Assembly: GCA_036850595.1 (NCBI GenBank)
Contig: CM072155.1
Location: 4,449,953-4,513,952 of the forward strand
Direction: 5' to 3'
Source of the DNA: Rhyacichthys aspro
Lineage: Eukaryota; Chordata; Actinopteri; Gobiiformes; Rhyacichthyidae
DNA: 64,000 nucleotides
In this document: in pieces, positions 45,081-55,526 of the stretch
How the letters are laid out: each line of letters opens with the position of its first letter
How positions within the stretch are numbered: position 1 is the stretch's first letter
Program-made: the position numbers and the translations under genes
Notes under the pieces: generated by a model
The model's input: only the letters and a program-made list of their open reading frames with translations
Database searches by the model: none
Told to the model about the DNA's origin: nothing

Positions 45081-47339
45081 CCTTACCACACTATCTCCAA
45101 CATGCTGGTGTATGCTGTGACATACAGGACATGGTCTAAAGGTAATTTTAAATGTATAGTATGCAAGATTTAAAAGAAAAATATAATTCCACATACAATG
45201 GAAATACTTTTTATCCCACTCCAATATACATTACACATACTTAACACTTAAACGCTACTTATATATGTATAGTTACCAAAATGTCTTGTCCACAATGTCA
45301 CTTTCTATTGAGCAATATTTTTCACTTTTCACTTTCATGTCAAGTTCAATGACTGCTATACAAATCAAGCAGTAAATCTGAGCTGGGAGAAGTCTCTATT
45401 GATGGTATTAAGTAAAAATTGGCTTTAAAAATTAATAATAATAATAATTATTATTATTCTGACCTAATGTGTTTTGGGGTCTTTACTCCAGTAAAACTTT
45501 CAACTATATCTAGTTAGAAAAAAAGTTAGCTAGCTAACCTTGTTTGTGGCGCAAGAAGAGGGGAAGACGAATTAAAAACGATTAAAGAAATATATACAAA
45601 CGTTCAATTAACTACCTTCTAACTATTTGCTTGCTCTGTATAGCATTTCTCTTTAAGATATTTTGGTTTGATAAAGTTAGCTTGGATTTTTAGCCTACAC
45701 AGCTCCCATTAGCCACGGTCTAGCTTTACACTAATTAACCACAATATTCAACAGAAGACAAAAGAGCTCACGTGGAAAGGTTTTCAATTCGCAGGGAGGT
45801 ACTGTGCAAAGGTGAACGACATAGCTAAAAGTTGCTAAATAGAAATTGTTATAAATATAGCTGTTAGCTTAGTTGGATTAAAAAATTGCGGCTTTGACGT
45901 TTGACTAAAAGACAAGTGAAGCAGGCTGTTGCCAGGGCAACAGGAGGCTTCCATTATTGTTGGACTGTAGATTACCGGTAATTTATTTTAATTTAATGTA
46001 AAATGATTTATTTGTACTGTATCGTATGTTCATCTTGTGAACAAACAGTGCTCACTAAACCGAAAAGACAACAGGAAATTTATTCTGGTAAACCGTGTCT
46101 TGTTCATTTCTCTTCATAACACTCAGTATTTTTGCATGATAATTAATTGTACTTCAATATTTTCTAAAAAGTTGGAACATCTATTTTAAAATGTCGTCTT
46201 TACTTATTCCTGTCTGTATTTTAAAATCAAAATCTGACTTTAAAAAAATCAAAATTACAGTGGTATTTCTGAACATTTTACACTCAAAATCCCCCACTTT
46301 TCAAGTAAAACAGATATATCCATAGCAAACATGTCTAAAAATGATGTAGACGTTGTATAAAGTTATAACATGGACAGAGACATGAAAACGGTTGGAAACA
46401 ATTTTATTTTAATCTTAATGGAAAGTGAAATCTGACATGTAAAATGATTTGGCCACATCACACACAGCATGTAAGATTATTTATTATTACAAAATAAGAT
46501 AATGACCAGTATTCATAAAACAAATTCATTGTTGATTTACACCAAAATACCAATGATGAGGAACTTGAGGCACTGGAGACTATTATTAAAGATTAAAGGA
46601 GCGTTTGTATCCACTCTCATGAAGGCATGCATTTTCATAATCAGCTGTATTGATATGGAGTGTATAGCCTAAAATTAAAGGGAATATACTGTACATATAA
46701 TACTTTTACTGGAATAATACAAATATGTCACTGAAGTATTCGTCTTGATACCAACAAAATCCTTGTGGTGTGGTATGAGAAAACTAAATTAAGATTCACA
46801 GAGAGTTGTTATATCACTTTGTACCATAACATGGAGTTAAGGGCTACTGTTTTGCTTGACCTGTGGTCTCTTAGAACATCTTGGCATTGATGTGACAGGA
46901 TGGGTGTTGTCTAAGGACATGGCAGTATACTGTAATTCAGCTTTCTGCAGCATGGGGAGTTGATACTTTGGGGATATGCATTTCAAACAATATTTAATGT
47001 GGTGTTGATAAACAGAATATTTTATCAAAACTACAACCCCTTACAAATCCAATTTATGACACTATACCAATATTTAGCAGTGTTTACCAGAATAATATAT
47101 ACTTTTTGATACTGATAAGAATATGCATTTTTTGTATAAACATTTATAAAACTATATATTTACATGCTGCTTTCGTGAAATATAATTCAGATGTAGTGTG
47201 AAACTGGCGCTTGATATAAAACTATGCATTTTCCTAAAAGCCCAATGGGCATTAGTGATACAACACACAGAAGAAGAGCTGGAGATCAACAGTTCACAGC
47301 TAAAATACAGACCACTGGATGAGTATTTCCCTCATGCAG
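45081..47339. other. Intergenic stretch upstream of the channel pseudogene
   Basis: AT-rich. Contains a (taa)n/(tta)n patch near 45,435 and gctagcta words near 45,525 similar to those at 22,140. No gene recognised on either strand. Confidence 0.5.
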
Positions 47340-47354
47340 CCAGTAGATGGCAGT
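47340..47354 (+). promoter_or_regulatory. CTCF-type site CCAGTAGATGGCAGT
   Basis: Fits the CTCF core CCASYAGRKGGCRSY at all 15 positions. Lies between the channel/coiled-coil cluster and the proline-rich gene, so it could mark a domain boundary. Sites of this form also occur inside fish repeats, so function is inferred. Confidence 0.55.
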
Positions 47355-47859
47355 GTTGTCATTGTTTTTTTTTTCTTTTCTATGGTCCCAGACTGACCTC
47401 TCACAGACACAAAGAGAAACAGGTGCCTTTTCTGTGCAAGATCTTCAGTCTCTATACAAATGTAATATTACAAACAAACGTTACACGGATACAAAAATCA
47501 AACACAACGCAAGACACATGATAAAACAGTGGAGATGTAGTCAAAATACCCTCGTTATCCTAATTAGGCTACACGCTTTTTATGCTAGCTTCCAATTAAA
47601 ACATATGACATGAATTATTTAAATGTTTCGATAGCAGGTGACAGTGTGCACATTTACACTTTTAAATAAAAGAATAAGAAATTAAAACATATACGAATAT
47701 ATAAAACGCTGTCGCTAACTTGTAGCTATATTTTTTTTCTCCAGAAACAATTAGCTTTAGCATTAGCTTCCACTCATTTACTGCCCAGAATTGAATCTCT
47801 TTTTTTCCCCCTAAACAATACAAATAGTGTCTCCATTGCCTCACTTGTTGTGTTTCCAG

Positions 47860-47997
47860 AGTGGCCCGTTGCCTCACCCCGGACGTCCCCCTCACCCCTC
47901 TGTCTCACCCCATGACATCATCGGTCACCCCGGAGACTCCCCCCGCGCACTGGCCGACCCAGGAAATGAGGCTACGGCTTTGGAATGTCCCAAATGA
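47860..47997 (+). other. Doubtful exon in a GC-rich patch
   Basis: After a good acceptor (tgttgtgtttccag) the frame reads SGPLPHPGRPPHPSVSPHD then IIGHPGDSPRALADPGN and a TGA, 45 codons. An alternative frame from 47,861 stays open for 96 codons but looks like low-complexity Pro/Ser/His. The GC-rich patch 47,860-48,150 stands out against its surroundings. No partner exons were found and no family is recognised. Confidence 0.25.
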
Positions 47998-48159
47998 AGA
48001 CAACAGTCTGCACCCACTAACCCACCCCTCGACGATCCTCTCCACCCGGCACCCTCACCCCCTCAGCCCCTCCTCCGGGCCTCCTCTCCCCCCTGCGCAG
48101 AGCCGAACAAGCGGGGCCTTCTTCTCTCTCACGCCCCTTCTTCCTCCATGACTGACGCT

Positions 48160-49352
48160 TCTATGAGGTCCGTGAAAACCCGCTTGTCCGGTGAAGTCAG
48201 AGTAACATTTACAGACTAGAATAGTTCCTAAAGCGGGGTGGAGGGGTGAGGGGGGATTATATCACGGCATCATTTCCCACAGGCCTTTTCACACTTACAA
48301 TTAATCCTATTTGTCACACACAATAAGTTGCTACAAATGTATGTTCCCATAGACCTACACTTCACTGTGAGGAAGATACAAATAAATTACTATTAAGAAT
48401 CACTTACCTGTACAAACACTTACAAAGAAGTTAAAAAAGGAAAGATCAAGTGCAATTTGTCATAGCTTATTCCCTCATTGAAAGGGTTTACACACTTACA
48501 CAAAACAGAACACATGACCACACCGCCCTATGAGCAGCTGTGGTGCATCTCAGACTAAGTAATCAAGTGTTTCAGATCCATGCTTTAATGATGTGATATG
48601 CTTAATTGTGTATCTGAAATCAATTGCACAGTGTATTTATTAAGTGTTAGTTGAAACAGAAATAGAGACAGAGGTCTAAAATCAATTAGAAGTAAAGTCT
48701 GGTAGTCATGTGATGATCCTGAGGTCACACTTCATAACAATGCTCAGTGTTTTCTAGTAAGATAAGGATGCTATGGGGCTTTTTAATGCCAGAGAACCAT
48801 CAAATGGCTTTGAAGCTACAGATATTAAAAAGGTTAAAAAGTATTGCACTGTGAATATACTGCTAAATAAAAGATTTTTAAAAATTGCAGATAATGTAAA
48901 TCAGTGAGTTTTAGTTTCAACTGCCATTAGCCTACTGACAAAAACAAAACATGTAATACAAGGTAACAGTGGTGTCACCATGTGGTTGAAATGAAGTCAT
49001 GCTGACATAACAGAAAAACTAGTTAGCCAATGTAAATTTAGTTTTATAATCTCTAATCTATTGTTATCTTCAACTTGTGACTACTGTTATTGACTAAAAA
49101 GATGTTGATGTTATTAACAGCTAAAAGGCTTTACTGACAGCACAGCATCTAATAGTTAGCCACCATTCTGCTAACTGTTACAACACAACTCAATAAATAT
49201 TTATTAAAGATGTGTAATAGGTCTTTAGGATTAGGTATTTGTTGCAGTCACACAAATCACTTGTATTTAATTCTCATTTTAACGGTGCTTTGATATGAAA
49301 TCTTTGAGCTTATTGCCTGTGTTAAATTACTCTTGATAAGTAATAAGTGACT
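48160..49352. other. Intergenic stretch
   Basis: AT-rich, no gene or repeat recognised. aataaatatttatt at about 49,194 supplies a poly(A) signal on the minus strand for the gene at 49,353-50,318. Confidence 0.5.
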
Positions 49353-50318
49353 TCAGTGCTGGGTCTCCACCTCCACCACCGTCCAGTCTCCAGGTGCAGA
49401 GCTGTCTGGGGAGTAGCTGCTGACTGAGGTGACAGTAGCCGCAGGAGGGCTGAACTGGGGCACTAGGTGAGGCCACATGCTACTCTCCAAAGGGCTAAGA
49501 GTGCCCCCTGTGCCCACAGGGAGGAGCAGCAGAGGACAGCTCCCATCTCCTGACAGCATCAGGGTCTGGTTGATGAGCTGCTGAACCATATCCACCTTCC
49601 TGTTCCACTCCAGCTCCAGCGAAGGTCCCAGACCCTGCTGTTTTTGGGAGTTGTGCCCATTCACCTCCACCTCCATGTGCATGTTCCTGTTGCCCTCCTC
49701 CTCCTCATCGCTGGTCTCCATGGCTTCATAAATGGTGCAGAGGCCTGAGGAGGGGGAGAGCATGAGTCCGGTGGGGCTCCTCCTGAGCTGCTGTTGCTGC
49801 TGGATGTGCTTCTGGTGCATGCGATACTGCTGCTCCAGCTCCAGCTGCCACTGCAGACGCTGCCTGCGCTGGCGGTGTTCCTGCTGCTGCTGCTGAAGCT
49901 GGAGTTGGAGAAGGTCTCGCCGCTGCTCCTCCAGCTGCCTCTGCTGATCCAGCCTCAGCCTCTCCTCCTCCAGCCACTGGCACTTCTGCTGCTCCTGTTC
50001 CTTACGCTGCTGCATCTCTTGCAGCTTCTCCTGATGCTGCTCCAGCCTGCGGAGCTGCTCTCCTACAATGGGACTGTCAGTGCAAGCTTCTGTCAAAGGT
50101 GGAGGGGGGAGCACCTGAGCAAAGTGTGCTGCAAGAACAGGATCAATAGGCCTCCTATTGCCAGGAACCAAAGCCAGGTAGTGTCCATTGGCAATGGGCA
50201 CATTGTCATTGTGGTTCTGATTATGATAGTCTTCTTGTGTTTGCAGCATGTCGTCTTCATCTTCCTCAGAAGATTTCTCGTCTCCTGTCAGATAGTTATG
50301 GTCACTTGGTGCATCCAT
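49353..50318 (-). CDS. Intronless Q-rich coiled-coil protein, 321 aa, unrecognised
   Basis: Start chosen at the ATG reading MDAPSDHNYLTGDEKSSEED. The frame stays open upstream for 35 codons through MFPEPRSFWSFVVLPVVLMH, which looks like signal-peptide material, but then the rest would be an odd secreted protein, so I prefer MDAP. Residues 16-23 are acidic, 71-74 are PPPP, and 85-180 form a Gln/Glu/Arg-rich coiled coil (including LQLQLQQQQQEHRQRRQRLQ). SGLCTIYEAMETSDEEEE follows at 191-208, and a leucine-rich C-terminus (VQQLINQTLMLSGDG, LLLLPVGTGG) ends DWTVVEVETQH. Codon use and lack of stops over 320 codons make it a real gene or last exon. Function unknown; likely cytoplasmic. Confidence 0.7.
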   Translation of the reverse strand: MDAPSDHNYLTGDEKSSEEDEDDMLQTQEDYHNQNHNDNVPIANGHYLALVPGNRRPIDPVLAAHFAQVLPPPPLTEACTDSPIVGEQLRRLEQHQEKLQEMQQRKEQEQQKCQWLEEERLRLDQQRQLEEQRRDLLQLQLQQQQQEHRQRRQRLQWQLELEQQYRMHQKHIQQQQQLRRSPTGLMLSPSSGLCTIYEAMETSDEEEEGNRNMHMEVEVNGHNSQKQQGLGPSLELEWNRKVDMVQQLINQTLMLSGDGSCPLLLLPVGTGGTLSPLESSMWPHLVPQFSPPAATVTSVSSYSPDSSAPGDWTVVEVETQH

Positions 50319-52380
50319 TAGAGATGCATGCATTAACACAACAGGTAGTACAACAAAAGACCAGAAGGAACGGGGTTCAGGAAACATCCGACATGAGGAC
50401 GAGGTGGAACTCAAAGCAAACAACTGTCAACAGTGAGGTCCATGACACAGGACACTATCAGATATGTACTACGCGAGGGCATTACCAGGCAATAACTGTC
50501 TTTTAATATTTTCATGGGTGTGCATTTGGTTTCATTTTGAGCTCACATTTTCACACATTACTTCACATTACTATGTACAATAACAGTCTTAGATTTACTA
50601 TGTGTATGCAGCACAATACAGACAATTGGCTGCATGAATGTAATCAATGGTGTCCCAAAACAATATAGCTCACACATTTTTTAAAACTTTTATCAAAATG
50701 CAACTTTGGTAAAGGTCTGTGAGGACAGAAGGAATTAATATGACTTGACTCAAGGGTGTGTAAGGCTTTCATAAAAGGGTCTTGTTGAACAGGAACAGGC
50801 TTGTCATGGAACAAAAGCAGGAATGGGACAAATGGGACAAAGTGTTTAGTTGGTGTCTTGTTTAACTTTAAAATTCAAACATTGAGATGCAGTTATGTGG
50901 ACAAAGGCAGCGGTGTAGCTGTGTGTGTGGTGTGAGGAGGAGGATGCAGGCAAATCTGAACAGGTTTTACAAAGACAATGGTGTATATAAACTGTTGGAG
51001 ACAATGTGGTGTACGGTGCAGGAGTGGTACCAACCGATTTGACGTTTCATGACCATGCCAAACAGAGCCTCAGGACACCATCTGAATCACCTTGTTGATT
51101 TGACCAAAATTCCATTTTCCAATACAACACCATTGAATAAAGTTGCATCACTTCCTGTTTACCAGTTATTCCCATGGTGGAGTAAGATTTCATAGGGAAA
51201 ATAAAACTGCTGTAAATGCACACACACATTCACTCCAAGAAAGGATTGAGTCAGGCATGCTGGATCCATTGGGAAATAAGAAACAGGAACAGAATGCCTT
51301 GCAATGATGTTTTAATGGAATTTTGAAAGATATTGAAACCTATAGTGAACCATTCATTTCTGAACATGTCTAGTGTAATGTAATTTTAAATCCATCAGGT
51401 AGTACACAGTCTTTCTGTTAGTTAAACATGCAATATACTGTTGAAAGAGTAAACCAAACGCCCACTATGAAACAGTTGAAGTGTGATATTCATGTAGGAC
51501 AATGAAGGGTCTCGTCACAAAAAAAAAATCAGTGAGTTGTTACTCTCTTCTGAAACAAATGATCAGCTAACTGAGGCTTGAACCATAGCCACTTAAAACC
51601 AAATGCCTGCAACACATACTGTACGTTATATACCTTGGCGACTTATGCAAAGAGTGTAAACCTCTTGAAGCACACATTAAAACACTTTACTGACTGCAAC
51701 CTAATGCTCCCACACCTACTTTGACAAATCTTTAAAGAGCAAGAAGCTGTGTTAATATCTAGCCTTTATTTTGACAGCTAAAGAGTCTTGAAGCAACAAA
51801 AACCTGCATTGAAAGGAGCATGTGACTATCACTATGGTGCTGTTGAACATGGAGTGTGTTTACACAGGGTAGGGAAGACCGGGTTTAACAGAAAAACAAA
51901 TAAAAAAACAACAAATAAGCAAATACAAAACAAAAATCATTGACATTTGATTGGTAAAAACAGTAGGATAAATACACAATGAGTCCATTTCATTCCATCC
52001 GTTGCTTTTTTTTTCATTTTCGGTTTAAAAGCGTAGTCACTATGGACCAATCAGTCAATACCCCTCCAGGGGCTACAGAATACGCAGTGTTACTCAAAAA
52101 GAACATTCTACTAGAAAATGGTAGTAGCTATTGTACATAAGTTTAAGCCATACACTCAGAACCATAACCACGGTATGAAAGAGGGAGGCTTTCATTTTAG
52201 AAATTGCTACAGTCCTTTTTCCCATCTTCAGCTCTTTGTTCATTTTTTAAAATCTTTTCCTACAATCTTGCTCTCCATTTTTTCTTCTAAGCTTTCTATC
52301 CCAGTCGGAGAGAAAACGAACAACAGGTAAAGGGGAGGGTTGCGGGGAAAAGGTGCATTCCAGGGGTTATTATTAGGGAC
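50319..52380 (-). other. Upstream region of the Q-rich gene and probable 3' UTR of the proline-rich gene
   Basis: No coding evidence. A minus-strand poly(A) signal (tttatt on +) near 51,763 could end the proline-rich gene's transcript. A possible acceptor at 50,424 (gttgacag) would make the 49,353 frame a last exon instead of an intronless gene. Confidence 0.45.
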
Positions 52381-55208
52381 TTATACATTACCTTCCAGAA
52401 AACTATCAGTCTTATCACATATGGTAGAGTAGTAGGGCGGCTGGTTCTCCTCGACATCTCCAGAATCCAGGTGCTGCACAGGCTCCATCGGGTCAACATC
52501 GTGCAGGAGGTCTGCTGCCATCTTGCCGCCGAACATGTAGTGGTGCTCATCCATTCCGGAATGGCTGTCTCCTGAGTGGCCCAAGGGCATGAGGTCCACC
52601 GGTCGGCCCAGCAGGTCCTCTGCAGCAGCAGCAGCCGCCGACGGCAGAGTCAGCTCCTTAATGAGGGATGGGTCTTTGGCCTCTTCTGGGAGCTGCTCCT
52701 CGTTCTCCAAGGAGAAGATCCCTGGGCTTTTGCCGCAGCTCTCGGCCATAGAGTGGGCATTAGAGTTGGAATTAGTGCAGTCGAAGCCATAAGATGCCAC
52801 AGAGTTGGCTGACTGAGGTGTGGCCCCACCTCCGTCTTCTTCACCTTCACCTGCTGCTGCTTGAATCCCTTCCTCATCCTCCTCAAGAGCGGGCAGGTTA
52901 CATGTGGGAGTAGGGCTTTCAAACCCAGCGCTCTCATCCATTGTCATTGGTGCGTCTGGGTCATTTATCTGCATTTCACCTTCGGTATCGCTGGCCTCGT
53001 CTCCGGATGTGGATGCAGAGGACGGGGCGGATGCTGGAGCAGTTGGAGGTCCTGTTCCCAGTACCTCATCGGCAGGCAGTGTCTCAGCCTCTTCTTCCTC
53101 TCCGTCACCTTTTTCCAGGTGAATGCCCAAGTCCTGCTCCATGTCAGGTTGGACCTGAGCAGGCACTGGGGTCTGCTGTTTGTCAGAACGGGACTCCACC
53201 CCTGAGCTGCTGTCATATTCACGGAGGTCCTCTGGTGTGCTGGTTTCACTGCCGCTGTGGCGGGCAGGAATGTCTACAGCGGGAGCAGCGAGGAGGTCGT
53301 GAACATCCTTGGAGGCTGACAGGTGATGCTGGGGGTCTTCTTCTGACTGAGGAGCGAAGGACGGGACAGTGTTGTCAAAACAGGTCTGTGCAGGAGACTG
53401 AGTGGGCGTTTCAGAGTCCGCTGCACCGTGATCAGAAAGGGGGCTGGGAGATGAGACAGAGAGAATGGAGGCTGGTTGAGCCCAGGTATCTGAGAAGGGG
53501 TTTGTCTGGCCCCAGGACGAGGTGGGGGGGCTGCTAACTGGAAGGCCAGAGCGATTAAGGTTGTCTAATTGTTCTTCCTCATTAAAGTCTTCATCAACAT
53601 TGCCACCGCTCTCAGTCACTCCTTCACTGTGCATCTCAACATCCTCATCTTCCTCCTCATGCTCCTGATGTGAATAGACCTTGTGGTGCTCCTCGACTCT
53701 TTCTGAACTCAGATCCATATCATCCACCCGTTCATCCTCGTCATCTTCATCCTCTTCCTCATTAGCGAGTGTCTCCACGTTGGGGGAACCTGTGAGGTTA
53801 GCATCCCCCTCAGATCCTCTAAGGCTGGAGTCCACCAGAGCGTCCGAGCTCTGGGTACCCTCCAGGATAGCAGTGTGCTGGGTACTGCTCAGGTCTGAGA
53901 CGCCCTGCTGCCGGCTGCTGGTGCAGCTGCTCATATCTTCAGAGTCCATACCAGACAAAAGGTCATCGCCATGCCAACCTGAGGATCCCCCGAAAGCTGA
54001 AGACCTGACCTGGATCTCCTCAGAAGGCTGAGATGAGCTCAAGTCTGTGATCATGGATGATGGCTGGTGGCCAAGTTTCCTCTGTTCCTCATCTTCATAG
54101 TCATCATCCTCATCATCGTCCTCATTGATCTCCTCATCTGCCTTTTCTACTGCCTCCTCCTTCTCGTGAGGAGAAATGAGGTCTCCTTTGGTGAAAGCAT
54201 CAAAGTGGGAGGGGGCCACTGTGTGGGGCTCGGCCATCATACCAAAAGCCCCTGCAGATGGTCCAGTGGAGAACATAAACATGTTCTCCTTCTCCTCCTC
54301 CTGTTCTTCCTCCTTTGTTTCCACCGCCGTGTGTTCTTTCTGGAAGGTCATCATGTCAGACTGGAAGTCCAGCAGAGATGGGGCGTTCTGGGCTTCCCTG
54401 ACAGGAGACACAGGTCCTATTGGTGAACAAGGAGGAGACATAACTGTGGTCCCCAAGGAAGGAACAGATTTGTTGGTGGTCTCTTCAAATTTGAATAGAT
54501 CATGGACTGGTTCAGCCTCTTTCTCGCCTGATGGCTGGAGCTCATGTGGTTCAGGAGTTGGCTCTCGAACTGGTTCAGGAGTTGGCTCTCTGATTGGTTC
54601 AGGAGTTGGCTCTCTGATTGGTTCAGGAGTTGGCTCTCTGATTGGTTCAGGAGTTGGCTCTCTGATTGGTTCAGGAGTTGGCTCTCTGATTGGTTTAGGA
54701 GTTGGCTCTCTGATTGGTTCAGGAGTTGGTTCTCTAAGAGCCTCTGGTTCTCGAACTGGTTCAATTACTGGTCCCACTTCAGATGGTTTGTCTTGTACTG
54801 AGTCAGGAGTTGGCTCATCTGGTCTGGCAATAGCAGCTGCAGCAGTAGCTATAGCTGCAGCAGTGGCTACAGCCGCAGCCACATTTTTCTCAGTTTCTGC
54901 AGCTTTGGGGCCACGCTTCACAGGAGTCGGGGTACTGCTGCCTACTGTTTTCTTGGGACTAGTGGCCTTGTTTGCAGCAGTTTTGGCAGTTTTGGGTGTA
55001 TCCTTAGAAGGAGTGGGCTTAGTTTCTGGTTTGGAGCGGTTTGGTGTCTTTGTGTCTGCTGCTTTAGGGGTGGGCTTTTTGGAGGCGGTGTCTGATTTAG
55101 CAGTTGATTTTGGTGTATCTGGTTTAGCTGACTTTGTTGCAGAAGTAGTGCGGCTGAGAGGAGACTCTGCAGACTTTTTGGCAGCTGGAGTGGTTGGTTT
55201 GGTAACAT
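52381..55208 (-). CDS. Large proline-rich, acidic, Ala/Thr-rich protein, last coding exon
   Basis: A 2.8 kb exon from acceptor ctccctcag to TAA at 52,381. It opens with TKPTTPAAKKSAESPLS and further Lys/Pro/Thr-rich sequence of basic, MAP-like type, then an alanine run (AAAVATAAAIATAAAAIA). Next come eight REPTPEPI units, acidic tracts (NEDDDEDDDYEDEE, EEEDEDDEDE) and Ser-rich disorder. The C-terminus is the more ordered FGGKMAADLLHDVDPMEPV then QPPYYSTICDKTDSFLEGNV. No enzyme domain or membrane segment is visible. It resembles large disordered neuronal proteins; PRR36 is a candidate by style and because PRR36 and PKN1 both lie on human 19p13, but I cannot confirm it. Confidence 0.75.
54545..54736 (-). 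repeat. Eight-unit 24-base coding repeat (REPTPEPI)
   Basis: On the + strand the unit is ggttcaggagttggctctct plus gatt. Unit variants in the protein are EPI, KPI, EPV and EPH endings. The period is divisible by three, which is why all six frames stay open here; only the minus-strand REPTPEPI frame is continuous with the rest of the gene. Likely length-polymorphic. Confidence 0.9.
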
Positions 55209-55326
55209 CTGAGGGAGAAACAGCACAAAGAACTTTTTAATTCAAAACATTTTTAATTAATTAATTTCAATTAAACATACTAGGAAAATATCTAAGTCCA
55301 AAACAATGTCTTAAAAAGAGCAATAC

Positions 55327-55526
55327 CTTTTTTCACAGGGGTTGTGGTTTTGGATGTTTGTGATGCTGGAGCTTTTCCACCAGAGGGGGTAGACGGTTTG
55401 GAGGTAGCCGGCTTTGATGACGACGTAGAGGTTTTAGGGGTGGCAGGTTTGGGTGCAGCTGCTGAGCTCTTGGATGCCTGGGTGGAGCCTGTAGCTGGAC
55501 GAGAAGCCGGAGTGCCAGAAGGCGTC
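55327..55526 (-). CDS. Proline-rich protein, preceding coding exon
   Basis: 200 bases between acceptor catgtctcttcag and donor AAAAAAG/gtattg. Reads TPSGTPASRPATGSTQASKS then SAAAPKPATPKTSTSSSKPA and TTTPVKK, of the same Ser/Thr/Pro/Lys style as the next exon, to which it joins through a split Asp codon. The frame continues upstream through the acceptor, so more 5' exons exist, probably beyond this window. Confidence 0.75.

Noticed and set aside
47198..47613. 107- and 88-codon plus-strand frames
   Set aside because: AT-rich chance frames across a CTCF-like site; no motif, no borders.
49794..50321. 175-codon Leu-rich plus-strand frame
   Set aside because: Antisense of the Q-rich coiled coil (CAG/CTG codons read as Leu).
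54176..55240. 354-codon plus-strand frame with GSGVGSLI repeats
   Set aside because: Mirror of the REPTPEPI array. The 24-base period keeps all frames open. The minus frame has splice borders and continues in the next exon.
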